From assembly GCA_050742255.1 (NCBI GenBank), contig JBOGHU010000026.1, forward strand, positions 1 to 18,053: a stretch of 18,053 nt of DNA, in the 5' to 3' direction. Both the position numbers and the translations under genes were made by a program. A model generated the notes under the pieces. That model was not told the DNA's origin and searched no databases. It saw only the letters and a list, made by a program, of their open reading frames with translations. Source of the stretch: JBOGHU01 sp050742255. Its GTDB lineage: Bacteria > Actinomycetota > Acidimicrobiia > Acidimicrobiales > CADCSY01. Below, piece after piece: positions 1 through 7,020 of the stretch (positions are counted from its first letter, which is position 1; each line of letters begins with the position of its first letter).

Positions 1-29
1 CCGCCGATCCGTCGGGGGGGCGGAGGGAG

Positions 30-101
30 CTCGGGGGGGAGGACTCGAACCCCCAATAACAGGGCCAGAACCTGTCGTGTTGCCGATTACACCACCCCCG
101 A
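30..101 (-). tRNA. tRNA-Gln, anticodon CUG
   Basis: Read on the minus strand, this folds into a full cloverleaf of 72 nt. The 7-bp acceptor stem TCGGGGG/CCCCCGA pairs perfectly. The anticodon stem ACAGG/CCTGT encloses loop TTCTGGC, giving anticodon CTG, which reads CAG (glutamine). The T arm is GGGGG/CCTCC with loop TTCGAGT. The discriminator base is G and no CCA is encoded. It lies 16 nt downstream of the YdcF-like gene on the same strand, so it may be processed from a read-through transcript. I saw no separate promoter in the 16-nt gap. Identity is by anticodon and is confident. Confidence 0.95.
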
Positions 102-117
102 ACGGGCAGGGGACAGG

Positions 118-771
118 CTAGCCGCGGCTCACCTCGCTGCGCACCCGCTCCACCCGGTCGTCGAGGATGCCCAGCCGGCGGTACCCGATGATGCGGCCCA
201 GGCCCACAGCGAGGGTCTCCCGGCCCATCCTGACCAGCTCGCCGACCGTGCTCTCGGGGCTCTCGGGCGCCGGCGAGGCGTGGCCGTGCAGGCCGACCTC
301 GGTAGCGATGCGTTCGGTGCGCAGGGCGTGGTAGGGGCTGGACACCAGCAGCACCTCCTCGATCCCCTCGCGGCGCAGGAAGCGGGCGGTGGCGGCCAGG
401 CTCTGCCATGAGCTCGCCCCCGACGTCTCCAGCCGCAGCGCCGACTCCGGCACCCCCTGGCCGATGAGGTAGCCGGCGGCGGCCGAGGCCTCGGTGGCCC
501 GGTCGCCCTCCCGGCGCCCCCCGGTGACCGCGACCACCGGCGCCAGCCCCCGCTGGTAGAGGTCGGCGGCGTGGTCGAGGCGGGCCCGGAGCACCCGGGA
601 CGGGGTCCCGTCGTACTGGGCCGCACCCAGCACCACGATGGCCTGGGCCGCCCGGGCACCGTCGTGGCGGGACGCCCACCACACCTGGGCGAACGTGACC
701 CCTATGTACCCCACCACCAGGACCCCGACCGCCACACCGGCCCTGGCCACCCGACCGGTCAGAAGCCGCAT
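118..771 (-). CDS. YdcF/SanA/ElyC-like DUF218 family protein, membrane anchored
   Basis: A 217-aa protein with a single N-terminal hydrophobic segment (about residues 10-29), followed by a DUF218 domain. Seen directly: AIVVLGA near residue 45, VVAVTGG near 85, the ETSGASSWQSL stretch near 120 and VSSPYHALR near 150. These correspond to the conserved blocks of the family. Family members are inner-membrane anchored and linked to envelope or vancomycin barrier functions (SanA, ElyC) or undefined roles (YdcF). The substrate is not known. The open frame extends far upstream inside gltX, but I chose the ATG whose A is the last base of the gltX stop codon (TGATG), because it places the hydrophobic anchor at the N-terminus and implies translational coupling. 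The family call is good; the specific function is unknown. Confidence 0.8.
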   Translation of the reverse strand: MRLLTGRVARAGVAVGVLVVGYIGVTFAQVWWASRHDGARAAQAIVVLGAAQYDGTPSRVLRARLDHAADLYQRGLAPVVAVTGGRREGDRATEASAAAGYLIGQGVPESALRLETSGASSWQSLAATARFLRREGIEEVLLVSSPYHALRTERIATEVGLHGHASPAPESPESTVGELVRMGRETLAVGLGRIIGYRRLGILDDRVERVRSEVSRG

Positions 772-2189
772 CACACCCGGGCCCGGGCCGCCCGCAGCCG
801 GCGCAGCGTGCGCTCCCTGCCCAGAACCGCCAGCGACTCGAACAGCGGCGGACCGACGGATCGACCGGTGACCGCCACCCGCACCGGTGCCTGGGCCTTG
901 CGCAGGCTCAGACCCAGCCCCTCCCCCACCCCGACCAGGGCGCGCCGGAGGGGCTCGTCGACCTCGGGCCGGTGGACCCACTCCCCCACTTCCTCGAAGG
1001 CGGCGATGGCCCCGTCCAGCACGGCGGGCGCATCACCGGCCATGGCCCTGCGCCAGGAGGCGTCGTCGACCACCGGCTCGTCCAGGAAGACGAAGTCCAC
1101 CATCCCCGGCACCTCGGCGAGGGTGGCGACCCGGGTCTGCACCAGCGGGGCCAGGGGCGCGAAGGCGTCGGGGTCGAAGCGCCCCCGCTCCCACGGTCCC
1201 CGCTCGAGGAAGGGACGGGCGGCGGCCACGAAGTCGGTGGTGGGGAGCGCCCGGAGGGCGTCGCCGTTGAAGGCCCGCAGCTTGGCGAGGTCGAAGAAGG
1301 CGGGCGAGGTGCCGATGTCCTCCAGGCGGAACGCCGCCACCATCTCGGCCACGGTGAGCCGCTCCCGGCCGTCGGGCGGCGACCACCCCAGCAGGGCCAG
1401 GTAGTTGAGCAGCACCTCGGGCAGGAACCCCTCGTCGCGGTAGTGCTCCAGGGCCACCGGGTCCCGCCGCTTGGACAGCTTCTGGCGGGCGGCGTTGACG
1501 ATCGTCGGCGCGTGGGCGAAGACCGGCACCTCCCCGCCCCCCAGCGCCTCCCACACCAGGACGTACTTGGGGGTGGTGGGCAGGTGCTCCTCGGCCCGGA
1601 CCACGTGGGTGATGGCCATGTCGAGGTCGTCCACCACGTTGGCCAGCACGAACACGGCCCGGCCGCTGGAGCGGACGATCACGAAGTCCTCGATGGCGCT
1701 GTGGTCGAACCGGGGCTGGCCCCGCACCACGTCGTGCACCACGGTCGCGCCCTGGTCGGGCGTGCGGAACCGCAGCGCCCGGCCGGGACCGGGCCCCAGG
1801 CCCCGGTCCCGGCAGTGCCCGTCGTAGCCCAGGGCGCCCTCCCCGGCACCGGCCCGGCCCACCACGTCGTCGCGGGTGCACCCGCACCAGTAGGCGTGAC
1901 CGGCGGCCACCAGCTTGTCCGCCGCCTCGGCGTAGCGATGGGCCCGACGCGAGCTGCGGTAGGGCCCCTCGTCCCAGTCCAGGCCCACCCAGCGGAGGCA
2001 GGACTGGATCCCCGCCACCCACTCCTCCCGGTCCCGGGCCTCGTCGGTGTCCTCGATGCGCAGCACGAAGGTGCCCCCGGCGTGGCGGGCCAGCAGCCAG
2101 TTGTACAGGGCGGTGCGCACGCTGCCCACGTGGAGGAACCCCGTGGGCGAGGGGGCGAAGCGCACCCGGACGACGGGCGAGGCAGGCAC
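771..2189 (-). CDS. gltX: glutamyl-tRNA synthetase (class I, GltX)
   Basis: This 472-aa enzyme charges tRNA-Glu with glutamate in the cytosol. In actinobacteria it commonly also mischarges tRNA-Gln, which GatCAB then amidates. The class I Rossmann signature is visible: RFAPSPTG at residues 10-17 leading to HVGS at 20-23 (HIGH equivalent), and KLSKR at 237-241 (KMSKS equivalent). A CxC pair followed about 22 residues later by another Cys near residue 120 resembles the zinc-binding insertion. Length matches the family. I chose the GTG at 2189 rather than the GTG seven codons upstream (2210) because a TACCCT box ends exactly 6 nt before it, the leaderless arrangement seen repeatedly here, and because homologues begin just before VRVRFAPSPTG. 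The stop overlaps the start of the downstream gene by one base. Whether it is discriminating cannot be judged by eye. Confidence 0.93.
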   Translation of the reverse strand: MPASPVVRVRFAPSPTGFLHVGSVRTALYNWLLARHAGGTFVLRIEDTDEARDREEWVAGIQSCLRWVGLDWDEGPYRSSRRAHRYAEAADKLVAAGHAYWCGCTRDDVVGRAGAGEGALGYDGHCRDRGLGPGPGRALRFRTPDQGATVVHDVVRGQPRFDHSAIEDFVIVRSSGRAVFVLANVVDDLDMAITHVVRAEEHLPTTPKYVLVWEALGGGEVPVFAHAPTIVNAARQKLSKRRDPVALEHYRDEGFLPEVLLNYLALLGWSPPDGRERLTVAEMVAAFRLEDIGTSPAFFDLAKLRAFNGDALRALPTTDFVAAARPFLERGPWERGRFDPDAFAPLAPLVQTRVATLAEVPGMVDFVFLDEPVVDDASWRRAMAGDAPAVLDGAIAAFEEVGEWVHRPEVDEPLRRALVGVGEGLGLSLRKAQAPVRVAVTGRSVGPPLFESLAVLGRERTLRRLRAARARV

Positions 2190-2195
2190 AGCCCG

Positions 2196-2201
2196 AGGGT
2201 A
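2196..2201 (-). promoter_or_regulatory. gltX: putative -10 box for leaderless gltX transcript
   Basis: On the minus strand TACCCT lies 6 nt upstream of the GTG chosen for gltX, which places the expected transcription start on the start codon. I find no convincing -35 hexamer 16-19 nt upstream. The rest of the 71-nt gap (2190-2260) holds only a weak GTCC/GGGAC hairpin near 2235-2250. Read-through from the upstream leuB operon is also possible. Confidence 0.4.
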
Positions 2202-2260
2202 CCGAGCCACGTCCGGCCGGCGGCCGATGCCTGGTCCGTCCCTGCGCAGCAAGGACCCCG

Positions 2261-2770
2261 TCAGCGCCCGAGGAGGGCCCTCCAGCCGTCGGGGAAGCGC
2301 TGGCTCACCTCGGCGGGGCTGAGCCGCAGGGTCTCCTCGGGGACCTGGTCGACGATGGCCCGCTGGTCCCAGTAGCCGTGGGAGGCGGCCTGGAACAGGG
2401 GTCGGCGCAGGGCGACCAGCTCGTCGGGGGCGTCGCCCAGGAAGCCCCACGCGGTGAAGGCGATGGCCAAGTCGTGGACCACCGGCGCCCGGCCGAAGAT
2501 CGAGGCCCGCCTGAGCGCCACGCCGATGCACCCGGCCATGGCGTCGGCCACGTGCTCTCCCTCGGTCACCACCATGCGCTCCTCGAACCGCCCGGCCAGC
2601 ACCAGGGCGTAGCCCTGGTCGGGGCCGGGACTGCCCAGGCCGGCCCCGAGGGGCTGGGCCGGCCCCAGGTCGGCGGGACGGGTGGCGGTCCACGGTCGGG
2701 GCGGCGGCAGGGGCAGCCCCCGGCGGGGCTGCTGGTCGAGGTGGGTGGGGACGTACTCCGGCGCGGCCAT
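2261..2770 (-). CDS. conserved hypothetical protein in the leuB-cimA operon
   Basis: A 169-aa protein that I do not recognise as a named family. The first 50 residues are rich in Pro, Gly and Arg (for example LPLPPPRPW) and probably disordered. From about residue 53 (GYALVLAGRFEERM) onward it has a balanced, probably globular alpha/beta composition ending in SQRFPDGWRALLGR. There is no signal peptide, membrane segment, Cys cluster or obvious catalytic motif. The start ATG lies 2 nt after the cimA stop (TGA-GC-ATG), so it is almost certainly co-translated with cimA. A longer in-frame start exists inside cimA but gives low-complexity shadow sequence. The operon position suggests a role connected with amino acid metabolism, but that is guilt by association only. 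The coding call is confident; function is unknown. Confidence 0.75.
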   Translation of the reverse strand: MAAPEYVPTHLDQQPRRGLPLPPPRPWTATRPADLGPAQPLGAGLGSPGPDQGYALVLAGRFEERMVVTEGEHVADAMAGCIGVALRRASIFGRAPVVHDLAIAFTAWGFLGDAPDELVALRRPLFQAASHGYWDQRAIVDQVPEETLRLSPAEVSQRFPDGWRALLGR

Positions 2771-2772
2771 GC

Positions 2773-4380
2773 TCACCCCTCCCCGGGCCGGCGGCGGGAG
2801 TCCTCCAGCAGCCCGTAGACCAGCGAGTCGGCGAGGGCCTGCCAGGACGCCTCGATGACGTTCTCCGACACCCCGATCGTCGACCACACCCGGTCGCCGT
2901 CGGTGGTGTCGAGGAGGACCCGGGTCACCGCCCCGGTCCCCTTGTCGGTGTCGAGGACCCGCACCTTGTAGTCGGTGAGGTGCAGGCCGCCCAGGGCGGG
3001 GTGCTTGGAGCCGATGGCCTCCCGCACGGCCAGGTCCAAGGCGTTCACCGGCCCGTTGCCCTCGGCGGTGCGGATCACCCGCTCCCCGTCGATGTGGACC
3101 TTGACCGTGGCCTCGGTGACCAGCTCACCGCTGGGGCGGCGCTCCACCGAGACCCGGAACGACTCCAGCTCGAAGAACGGCTGCTTCCACCCCCCCGCGC
3201 CCCGCATGAGCAGCTCGAGGGACCCGTCGGCCACCTCGAAGTGGAAGCCCCGGTGCTCGAGCACCTTCAGCTCCTCCACCACGTCGGAGAGGGCCATGTC
3301 GTCGAGGTGGAGGCCCAGCTCCTCGGCCTTGAGGGCCAGGGTGGACCTGCCGGCCAGCTCGGAGACCCCGAAGCGGGTGCTGTTGCCCACCAGGGTCGGG
3401 TCCACGTGGGCGTAGGCGTCGGGCGCCCGGGCGATGGCGCTGGTGTGGAGACCGGCCTTGGTGGCGAAGGCCGACGTCCCGACGTAGGGCTGCTGGGGGT
3501 CGGGGGTGACGTTGACCAGCTCGGCCACGTGGTGGGACACCGGGGTGACGCGCTCCAGGCGCTCGGCGGGGATCGTCCGGACGCCCATCTTCAACGACAG
3601 GTCGGGGATGGTCGCCGACAGGTCGGCGTTGCCGGTGCGCTCCCCGTAGCCGTTCACGCAGCCCTGCACGTGGGTGGCGCCCCTGCGCACGGCGGTGAGG
3701 GTGTTGGCCACCGCGCAGCCGCCGTCGTTGTGGAAGTGCACCCCCACCTGGGCTGACACCGCCGGCACCACCTCTCCCACGACCCGCTCGACCTCGTGGG
3801 GCAGGGTCCCCCCGTTGGTGTCGCACAGCACCAGGGTCCCGGCCCCGGCCTCCTCGGCCGCCCGCAGCACCGCCAGGCTGAAGGCGGGGTTGGCCCGGTA
3901 GCCGTCGAAGAAGTGCTCGGCGTCGAGGAAGACCGACAGCCCCGCCTCCCGTAGGAACGCCACCGACTCCCCCGCCATCCGCACCGCCTCGTCGAGATCG
4001 GTGCGCAGGGCCTCGGTGACGTGGTAGTCCCACGCCTTGGCCACGATGCACACCGCGGTGGTCCCGGCCTCCACCAGGCGGCGCAGGTTGAGGTCGGTCG
4101 CGGCCCGGCCCCGGGGGCGACGGGTCGAGCCGAAGGCCACCAGGGTGGCGGCGCCCAGGTCGAGCTCGGTCGGCGCCCGCCGGAAGAACTCGTCGTCCTT
4201 GGGGTTGGCCCCCGGCCAGCCCCCCTCGATGAACTGAACCCCGAGGTGGTCGAGCTGCTCGGCCACCCGCAGCTTGTCGTCGACGGTGAGCGAGAGCCCC
4301 TCCTGCTGGCTCCCGTCCCGCAGGGTGGTGTCGTAGACGTCGACGGCCTCGGGGAGGCCGGTAGGGCGGTCAGCGGACAT
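2773..4380 (-). CDS. cimA: (R)-citramalate synthase
   Basis: A 535-aa enzyme that condenses acetyl-CoA with pyruvate to (R)-citramalate, the committed step of threonine-independent isoleucine synthesis. The N-terminal HMGL/TIM-barrel domain shows DTTLRDGSQ at residues 17-25, with catalytic and metal-binding Arg21-Asp22, and HFHND at 215-219, with metal-ligand histidines 215 and 217. The block GGWPGANPKDDEFF at 53-66 is characteristic of CimA and separates it from LeuA and homocitrate synthases. The C-terminal part (about 400-525), with LTDYKVRVLD, is the LeuA-type dimerisation/allosteric domain. Length matches the CimA family. The chosen ATG overlaps the ilvE 3' end by 11 nt; the in-frame upstream extension lies inside ilvE and has no family sequence. 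LeuB, IlvE and LeuCD are encoded nearby, which supports the pathway assignment. Feedback inhibition by isoleucine is known for the family but not shown here. Confidence 0.93.
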   Translation of the reverse strand: MSADRPTGLPEAVDVYDTTLRDGSQQEGLSLTVDDKLRVAEQLDHLGVQFIEGGWPGANPKDDEFFRRAPTELDLGAATLVAFGSTRRPRGRAATDLNLRRLVEAGTTAVCIVAKAWDYHVTEALRTDLDEAVRMAGESVAFLREAGLSVFLDAEHFFDGYRANPAFSLAVLRAAEEAGAGTLVLCDTNGGTLPHEVERVVGEVVPAVSAQVGVHFHNDGGCAVANTLTAVRRGATHVQGCVNGYGERTGNADLSATIPDLSLKMGVRTIPAERLERVTPVSHHVAELVNVTPDPQQPYVGTSAFATKAGLHTSAIARAPDAYAHVDPTLVGNSTRFGVSELAGRSTLALKAEELGLHLDDMALSDVVEELKVLEHRGFHFEVADGSLELLMRGAGGWKQPFFELESFRVSVERRPSGELVTEATVKVHIDGERVIRTAEGNGPVNALDLAVREAIGSKHPALGGLHLTDYKVRVLDTDKGTGAVTRVLLDTTDGDRVWSTIGVSENVIEASWQALADSLVYGLLEDSRRRPGEG

Positions 4381-5287
4381 GCTCGCACCAGTCCTTGTAG
4401 CGGTCGAGGTGGCCGCGCACGGCGGCGAAGTAGGTCTCCTGCACCTGCTTGGTGACGGGCCCGGGCGGGCCCAGCTCACGGTCGTCGACCGACCGTATGG
4501 GGACCACCTCGGCGGCGGTGCCGGTGAGGAAGGCCTCCTCGGCGGTGTACAGGTCGGAGCGCAGCAGGTTGGCCACCTCGCAGTCGATGTCGAGGTCGGC
4601 GGCGATGGTCATGACCGAGCGCTGGGTGATGCCCTCCAGGGCGCCGGCGCTCACCGGGGGGGTCGTGAGACGGCCGCCGCGCACCACGAAGAGGTTCTCG
4701 CCGGTGCACTCGCTCACGTAACCCTGGGGCGAGAGGAGGATGGCCTCGTCGTAGCCGGCCTTGAGCGCCTCCAGCTTGGCCATGGACGAGTTGAGGTACA
4801 TGCCGGTGGCCTTGGCCGCGGGGGGCACGGCGTTGGGGTCGTGGCGCTGCCAGCTCGAGATCTTGGTGCGCACGCCGTTGCTGACCCCGTCGTCGCCCAG
4901 GTAGGTCCCCCACGGCCACACCGCGATGGAGACCTGGACCGGGCAGGACAGGGTGTTGAGGCCCATCTCCCCGTAGCCCAGGTAGACGATGGGGCGCACG
5001 TAGCAGCTCTCCAGGCGGTTGACCCGCACCGTCTCCTTGGTGGCCTCCACCAGCTCCTCGACGGTGTAGGGGATGTCGATCAGGTAGATCCGGGCGCTGG
5101 CGAACAGCCGGTTGACGTGGTCGGTGAGGCGGAAGACCGCCGGCCCCTCGGAGGTGGGGTAGGTGCGGATGCCCTCGAAGACCCCACAGCCGTAGTGGAG
5201 GGTGTGGGTGAGCACGTGGATCTTGGCGTCGTCCCAGTCGACGAGCTCGCCGTCCATCCAGATCTTCTCGCTCTTGGTGAGGGGCAC
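4370..5287 (-). CDS. ilvE: branched-chain amino acid aminotransferase (PLP fold type IV)
   Basis: A 305-aa class IV aminotransferase that interconverts branched-chain 2-oxo acids and Leu/Ile/Val using glutamate and PLP. Seen: the family opening KIWMDGELVDWDDAKIHVL, then LHYGCGVFEGIRTY near residue 31, the PLP-binding lysine at K159 in KATGMYLNS, SECTGENLF near residue 193 and LTGTAAEVVPI near 255 (phosphate and carboxylate binding). Length matches bacterial IlvE. It starts with GTG, 4 nt after the leuB stop, and its 3' end overlaps cimA by 11 nt, so the three genes form one translation-coupled operon. The family also includes D-amino acid transaminases and aminodeoxychorismate lyase, but the YGCGVFEGIR motif and the operon partners favour IlvE. 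Confidence 0.93.
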   Translation of the reverse strand: MPLTKSEKIWMDGELVDWDDAKIHVLTHTLHYGCGVFEGIRTYPTSEGPAVFRLTDHVNRLFASARIYLIDIPYTVEELVEATKETVRVNRLESCYVRPIVYLGYGEMGLNTLSCPVQVSIAVWPWGTYLGDDGVSNGVRTKISSWQRHDPNAVPPAAKATGMYLNSSMAKLEALKAGYDEAILLSPQGYVSECTGENLFVVRGGRLTTPPVSAGALEGITQRSVMTIAADLDIDCEVANLLRSDLYTAEEAFLTGTAAEVVPIRSVDDRELGPPGPVTKQVQETYFAAVRGHLDRYKDWCEHVR

Positions 5288-5291
5288 TTGG

Positions 5292-6269
5292 TCACACCCT
5301 TTCTGCGATTGCGTCGCCGATCTCGGCGGTCGAGCCCGGTGACCTCCCCAGCTCGGCCACGGCCTTGGTGATGCGGGCGGCGGCCTCGGCCTCGCCCAGG
5401 AACTCCAGCATCATGGCGGCCGAGCGCACGGCGGCGACGGGGTTGGCCGTCCCGGTCCCGGCGATGTCGGGCGCCGAGCCGTGCACCGGCTCGAACAGCG
5501 ACGGCCCGGTGCGGGCCGGGTTGAGGCTGGCCGAGGGGGCCAGGCCGATGCCCCCCGCCACGGCTCCGCCCAGGTCGGCGAGGATGTCGCCGAAGAGGTT
5601 GTCGGTGACGATGACGTCGTAGCGCTCGGGCGACTCCACCAGGTACATGCAGGCGGCGTCGACGTGGTGGTAGCCGGTGGCCACGTCGGGGTGCTCGGCC
5701 GCCACCTCGGCGACGGTCCGCTGCCACAGGTCGCCTGCGTAGGTGAGGACGTTGGTCTTGTGCACCAGGGTCAGGTGCCGCCGGGGACGGCGCTGGGCCA
5801 GCTCGAAGGCGAAGCGCACCGCCCGCTCCACCCCGTGGCGGGTGTTCACCGAGCCCTGGGTGGCCACCTCCAGGGGGGTGCCCCGCCGCAGGTGGCCCCC
5901 CTCCCCCACGTAGGGCCCCTCGGTCCCCTCCCGCACCAGCTGGGCGTCGATCCGGGGGGTCAGCACCAGGGGGCGGAGGTTGACGTAGAGGTCGAGCTCG
6001 AAGCGCAGCCGCAGCAGGAGGCCCCGCTCCAGCACGCCCGCCGGCACCTCGGGGGTCCCCACCGCCCCGAGGAGCAGGGCGTCGAGGCCGGCCAGCTCGT
6101 CGAGGACGCCGTCAGGCAGGACCTCCCCGGTGCGCAGGTAGCGCGCCCCGCCCAGGTCGTGGGGGAACGTCTCCAGCTCGACCCCGGTGGCGTCGAGCAC
6201 CTTGAGGGCCTCGGCCACGACCTCGGGCCCGATGCCGTCGCCGGGGATCACCCCGACCCGGTGGCCCAT
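5292..6269 (-). CDS. leuB: 3-isopropylmalate dehydrogenase
   Basis: A 325-aa NAD-dependent beta-decarboxylating dehydrogenase. It oxidises 3-isopropylmalate in leucine synthesis and, in organisms with CimA, also 3-methylmalate to 2-oxobutyrate. Seen: VGVIPGDGIGPEV at residues 5-17, LRPLVLTPRI near 115-125 (substrate arginines), VHKTNVL near 180, the metal-binding DNLFGDILADLGG from D223, and the NAD-binding GSAPDIAGTGTANPVA near 265-280. Length is slightly short but within the actinobacterial type. I chose the ATG at 6269 because an AGAGGAGG ribosome site (6277-6284) lies 7 nt upstream; earlier in-frame codons lie in the structured leader. It is the first gene of the leuB-ilvE-cimA operon and sits behind an Ile/Val leader peptide and terminator-like hairpin. 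Confidence 0.93.
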   Translation of the reverse strand: MGHRVGVIPGDGIGPEVVAEALKVLDATGVELETFPHDLGGARYLRTGEVLPDGVLDELAGLDALLLGAVGTPEVPAGVLERGLLLRLRFELDLYVNLRPLVLTPRIDAQLVREGTEGPYVGEGGHLRRGTPLEVATQGSVNTRHGVERAVRFAFELAQRRPRRHLTLVHKTNVLTYAGDLWQRTVAEVAAEHPDVATGYHHVDAACMYLVESPERYDVIVTDNLFGDILADLGGAVAGGIGLAPSASLNPARTGPSLFEPVHGSAPDIAGTGTANPVAAVRSAAMMLEFLGEAEAAARITKAVAELGRSPGSTAEIGDAIAERV

Positions 6270-6301
6270 CGACCTGCCTCCTCTGCGCGGTTGTGTGCGG
6301 A

Positions 6302-6334
6302 CAAATGAAAGACCGCCCACGAAGGTGGACGGTC
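6302..6334 (-). terminator. attenuator terminator in the leuB leader
   Basis: In minus-strand RNA, arms GACCGUCCAC and GUGGGCGGUC form a 10-bp stem with loop CUUC, followed by UUUCAUUUG. One pair is a U-G wobble that on the plus strand is a C-A mismatch, so the hairpin is better formed in the leuB-sense transcript. It lies between the leader peptide and the leuB ribosome site, as a transcription attenuator would. The U tract is interrupted, so strength is uncertain. Confidence 0.65.
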
Positions 6335-6339
6335 GGGGA

Positions 6340-6363
6340 GCGCACGCCGGGGACGGCGTGCGC
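6340..6363 (-). promoter_or_regulatory. first leader hairpin of the leuB operon
   Basis: A perfect 10-bp inverted repeat (GCGCACGCCG and CGGCGTGCGC, 4-nt loop). Its first minus-strand base is the last base of the leader peptide stop codon. A ribosome paused on the terminal Ile-Val-Ile codons or at the stop would block this hairpin. Its 3' arm can also pair with leader-ORF bases near 6390-6398 (9 bp with two wobbles). I could not define a convincing antiterminator by eye. Confidence 0.55.
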
Positions 6364-6398
6364 TAGGTGATGACGATGGCGGCGAAGCGGGCGCGCAC
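6363..6398 (-). CDS. putative leader peptide of the leuB-ilvE-cimA operon (Ile/Val control codons)
   Basis: A small ORF of 11 codons plus stop: MRARFAAIVIT, starting with GTG and ending TAG. Three of its last four residues are Ile-Val-Ile, and no Leu codon is present. It lies about 95 nt upstream of leuB, directly before two hairpins of which the second looks like a terminator. The GTG coincides with the expected start of transcription from a TTGACG-N18-GAGACT promoter, so it would be a leaderless ORF. A longer version starting at TTG 6434 (23 aa, nine branched-chain residues, preceded by a G-rich stretch) is possible, but that TTG is better explained as the -35 box. Attenuation by branched-chain leader peptides is known for actinobacterial ilv and leu genes. 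This instance is inferred from sequence layout alone. Confidence 0.6.
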   Translation of the reverse strand: MRARFAAIVIT

Positions 6399-6404
6399 GA
6401 CACC

Positions 6405-6434
6405 AGTCTCGACCAGGACGAGCGACGCCGTCAA
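6405..6434 (-). promoter_or_regulatory. promoter of the leuB-ilvE-cimA leader
   Basis: On the minus strand, -35 TTGACG (6434-6429) is separated by 18 bp from -10 GAGACT (6410-6405), and 6 further bases lead to the GTG of the leader ORF at 6398. The -35 matches the consensus at five of six positions and the -10 at three of six. The predicted start is the G of GTG. It is divergent from the greA promoter about 45 bp away. Confidence 0.55.
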
Positions 6435-6475
6435 CTTCGGTCCCCCCGGGTGTCGGCGCCGGCGCTCCGGCGCGG

Positions 6476-6481
6476 TAGCCT
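6476..6481 (+). promoter_or_regulatory. greA: -10 box of leaderless greA
   Basis: TAGCCT ends 7 nt before the greA ATG at 6489, putting the transcription start on or next to the A of ATG. There is no Shine-Dalgarno sequence in between (only TTGCCCCC-type bases). No clear -35 is visible. The identical hexamer precedes the cobalamin riboswitch at 16896. Confidence 0.5.
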
Positions 6482-6488
6482 TGCCCCC

Positions 6489-6962
6489 ATGGCTGAGGTT
6501 CACGAGCTGTCCCGTGCCGCGTACGAGCGGCTGCACGCCGAGCTGGAGGCGTTGACCACCGAGGGCCGGGTCGAGATCGCCAGGAAGATCGAGGCGGCCC
6601 GGGCCCTCGGCGACCTCACCGAGAACGGCGACTACCAGGCGGCCAAGGAGGAGCAGGGCAAGATGGAGGCCCGGATCCGCCAGGTCCGGGGAATGCTCAA
6701 GGACGCGGTGGTGGTCGACGAGCAAGCCGGCGGCGACGCCGTCACCGTGGGCAGCGTGGTGACGCTGCGCTTCGACGAGGACGGCGACCAGACCGAGCGG
6801 TTCCTGGTGGGCTCCATCGAGGAGCGCCACCACGACCTCGAGGTCATCTCCCCCGGGTCGCCGCTGGGCCAGGCCCTGCTGGGGGCGGCGGCGGGCGAGA
6901 CCCGCTCCTACGAGGTCAACGGGACCAGCCTCGACGTGGGGATCGTCTCCATCGAGCCCTGA
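6489..6962 (+). CDS. greA: transcription elongation factor GreA
   Basis: A 157-aa cytosolic factor that enters the secondary channel of RNA polymerase and stimulates cleavage of backtracked transcripts. The N-terminal coiled coil spans about residues 10-75. Its tip LGDLTENGDYQAAKEEQ carries the essential acidic residues Asp42 and Glu45. The C-terminal FKBP-like domain begins near 82 (GSVVTLRF) and includes the SPGSPLGQALLGAAAGE block typical of GreA. Length matches the family. I chose the ATG at 6489 rather than an in-frame start 13 codons upstream, because the shorter protein begins like other actinobacterial GreA and a TAGCCT box sits 7 nt before it. It is transcribed divergently from the leuB operon. 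Its stop codon is at the edge of a 30-bp tandem repeat. Confidence 0.95.
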   Translation: MAEVHELSRAAYERLHAELEALTTEGRVEIARKIEAARALGDLTENGDYQAAKEEQGKMEARIRQVRGMLKDAVVVDEQAGGDAVTVGSVVTLRFDEDGDQTERFLVGSIEERHHDLEVISPGSPLGQALLGAAAGETRSYEVNGTSLDVGIVSIEP

Positions 6963-7020
6963 GGGGCCCGCCGTCACCGACCCCGGCCCTGAGGGGCCCG
7001 CCGTCACCGACCCCGGCCCT
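6961..7020. repeat. exact 30-bp tandem duplication, two copies
   Basis: Positions 6961-6990 and 6991-7020 are identical 30-bp units, and the four bases before the first copy (CCCT) repeat the unit's end. The array begins in the greA stop codon. Each unit recreates CCCTGA. In the reading frame of the following hydrolase the unit is stop-free and would encode the ten-residue repeat EGPAVTDPGP. It looks like a recent slippage or unequal-crossover duplication in a short spacer. Confidence 0.97.

Noticed and set aside
772..981. The N-terminal extension of the YdcF-like reading frame into gltX
   Set aside because: It is repetitive Gly/Arg/Pro shadow sequence of the gltX gene. The ATG overlapping the gltX stop puts the membrane anchor at the N-terminus.
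2190..2693. The upstream extension of the gltX frame over the hypothetical gene
   Set aside because: It is antiparallel-free shadow coding with no synthetase similarity. Class I synthetases start just before the VRVRFAPSPTG block.
6961..7020. The tandem 30-bp repeat as a CRISPR or minisatellite array
   Set aside because: There are only two directly abutting copies with no spacers; a simple duplication explains it.
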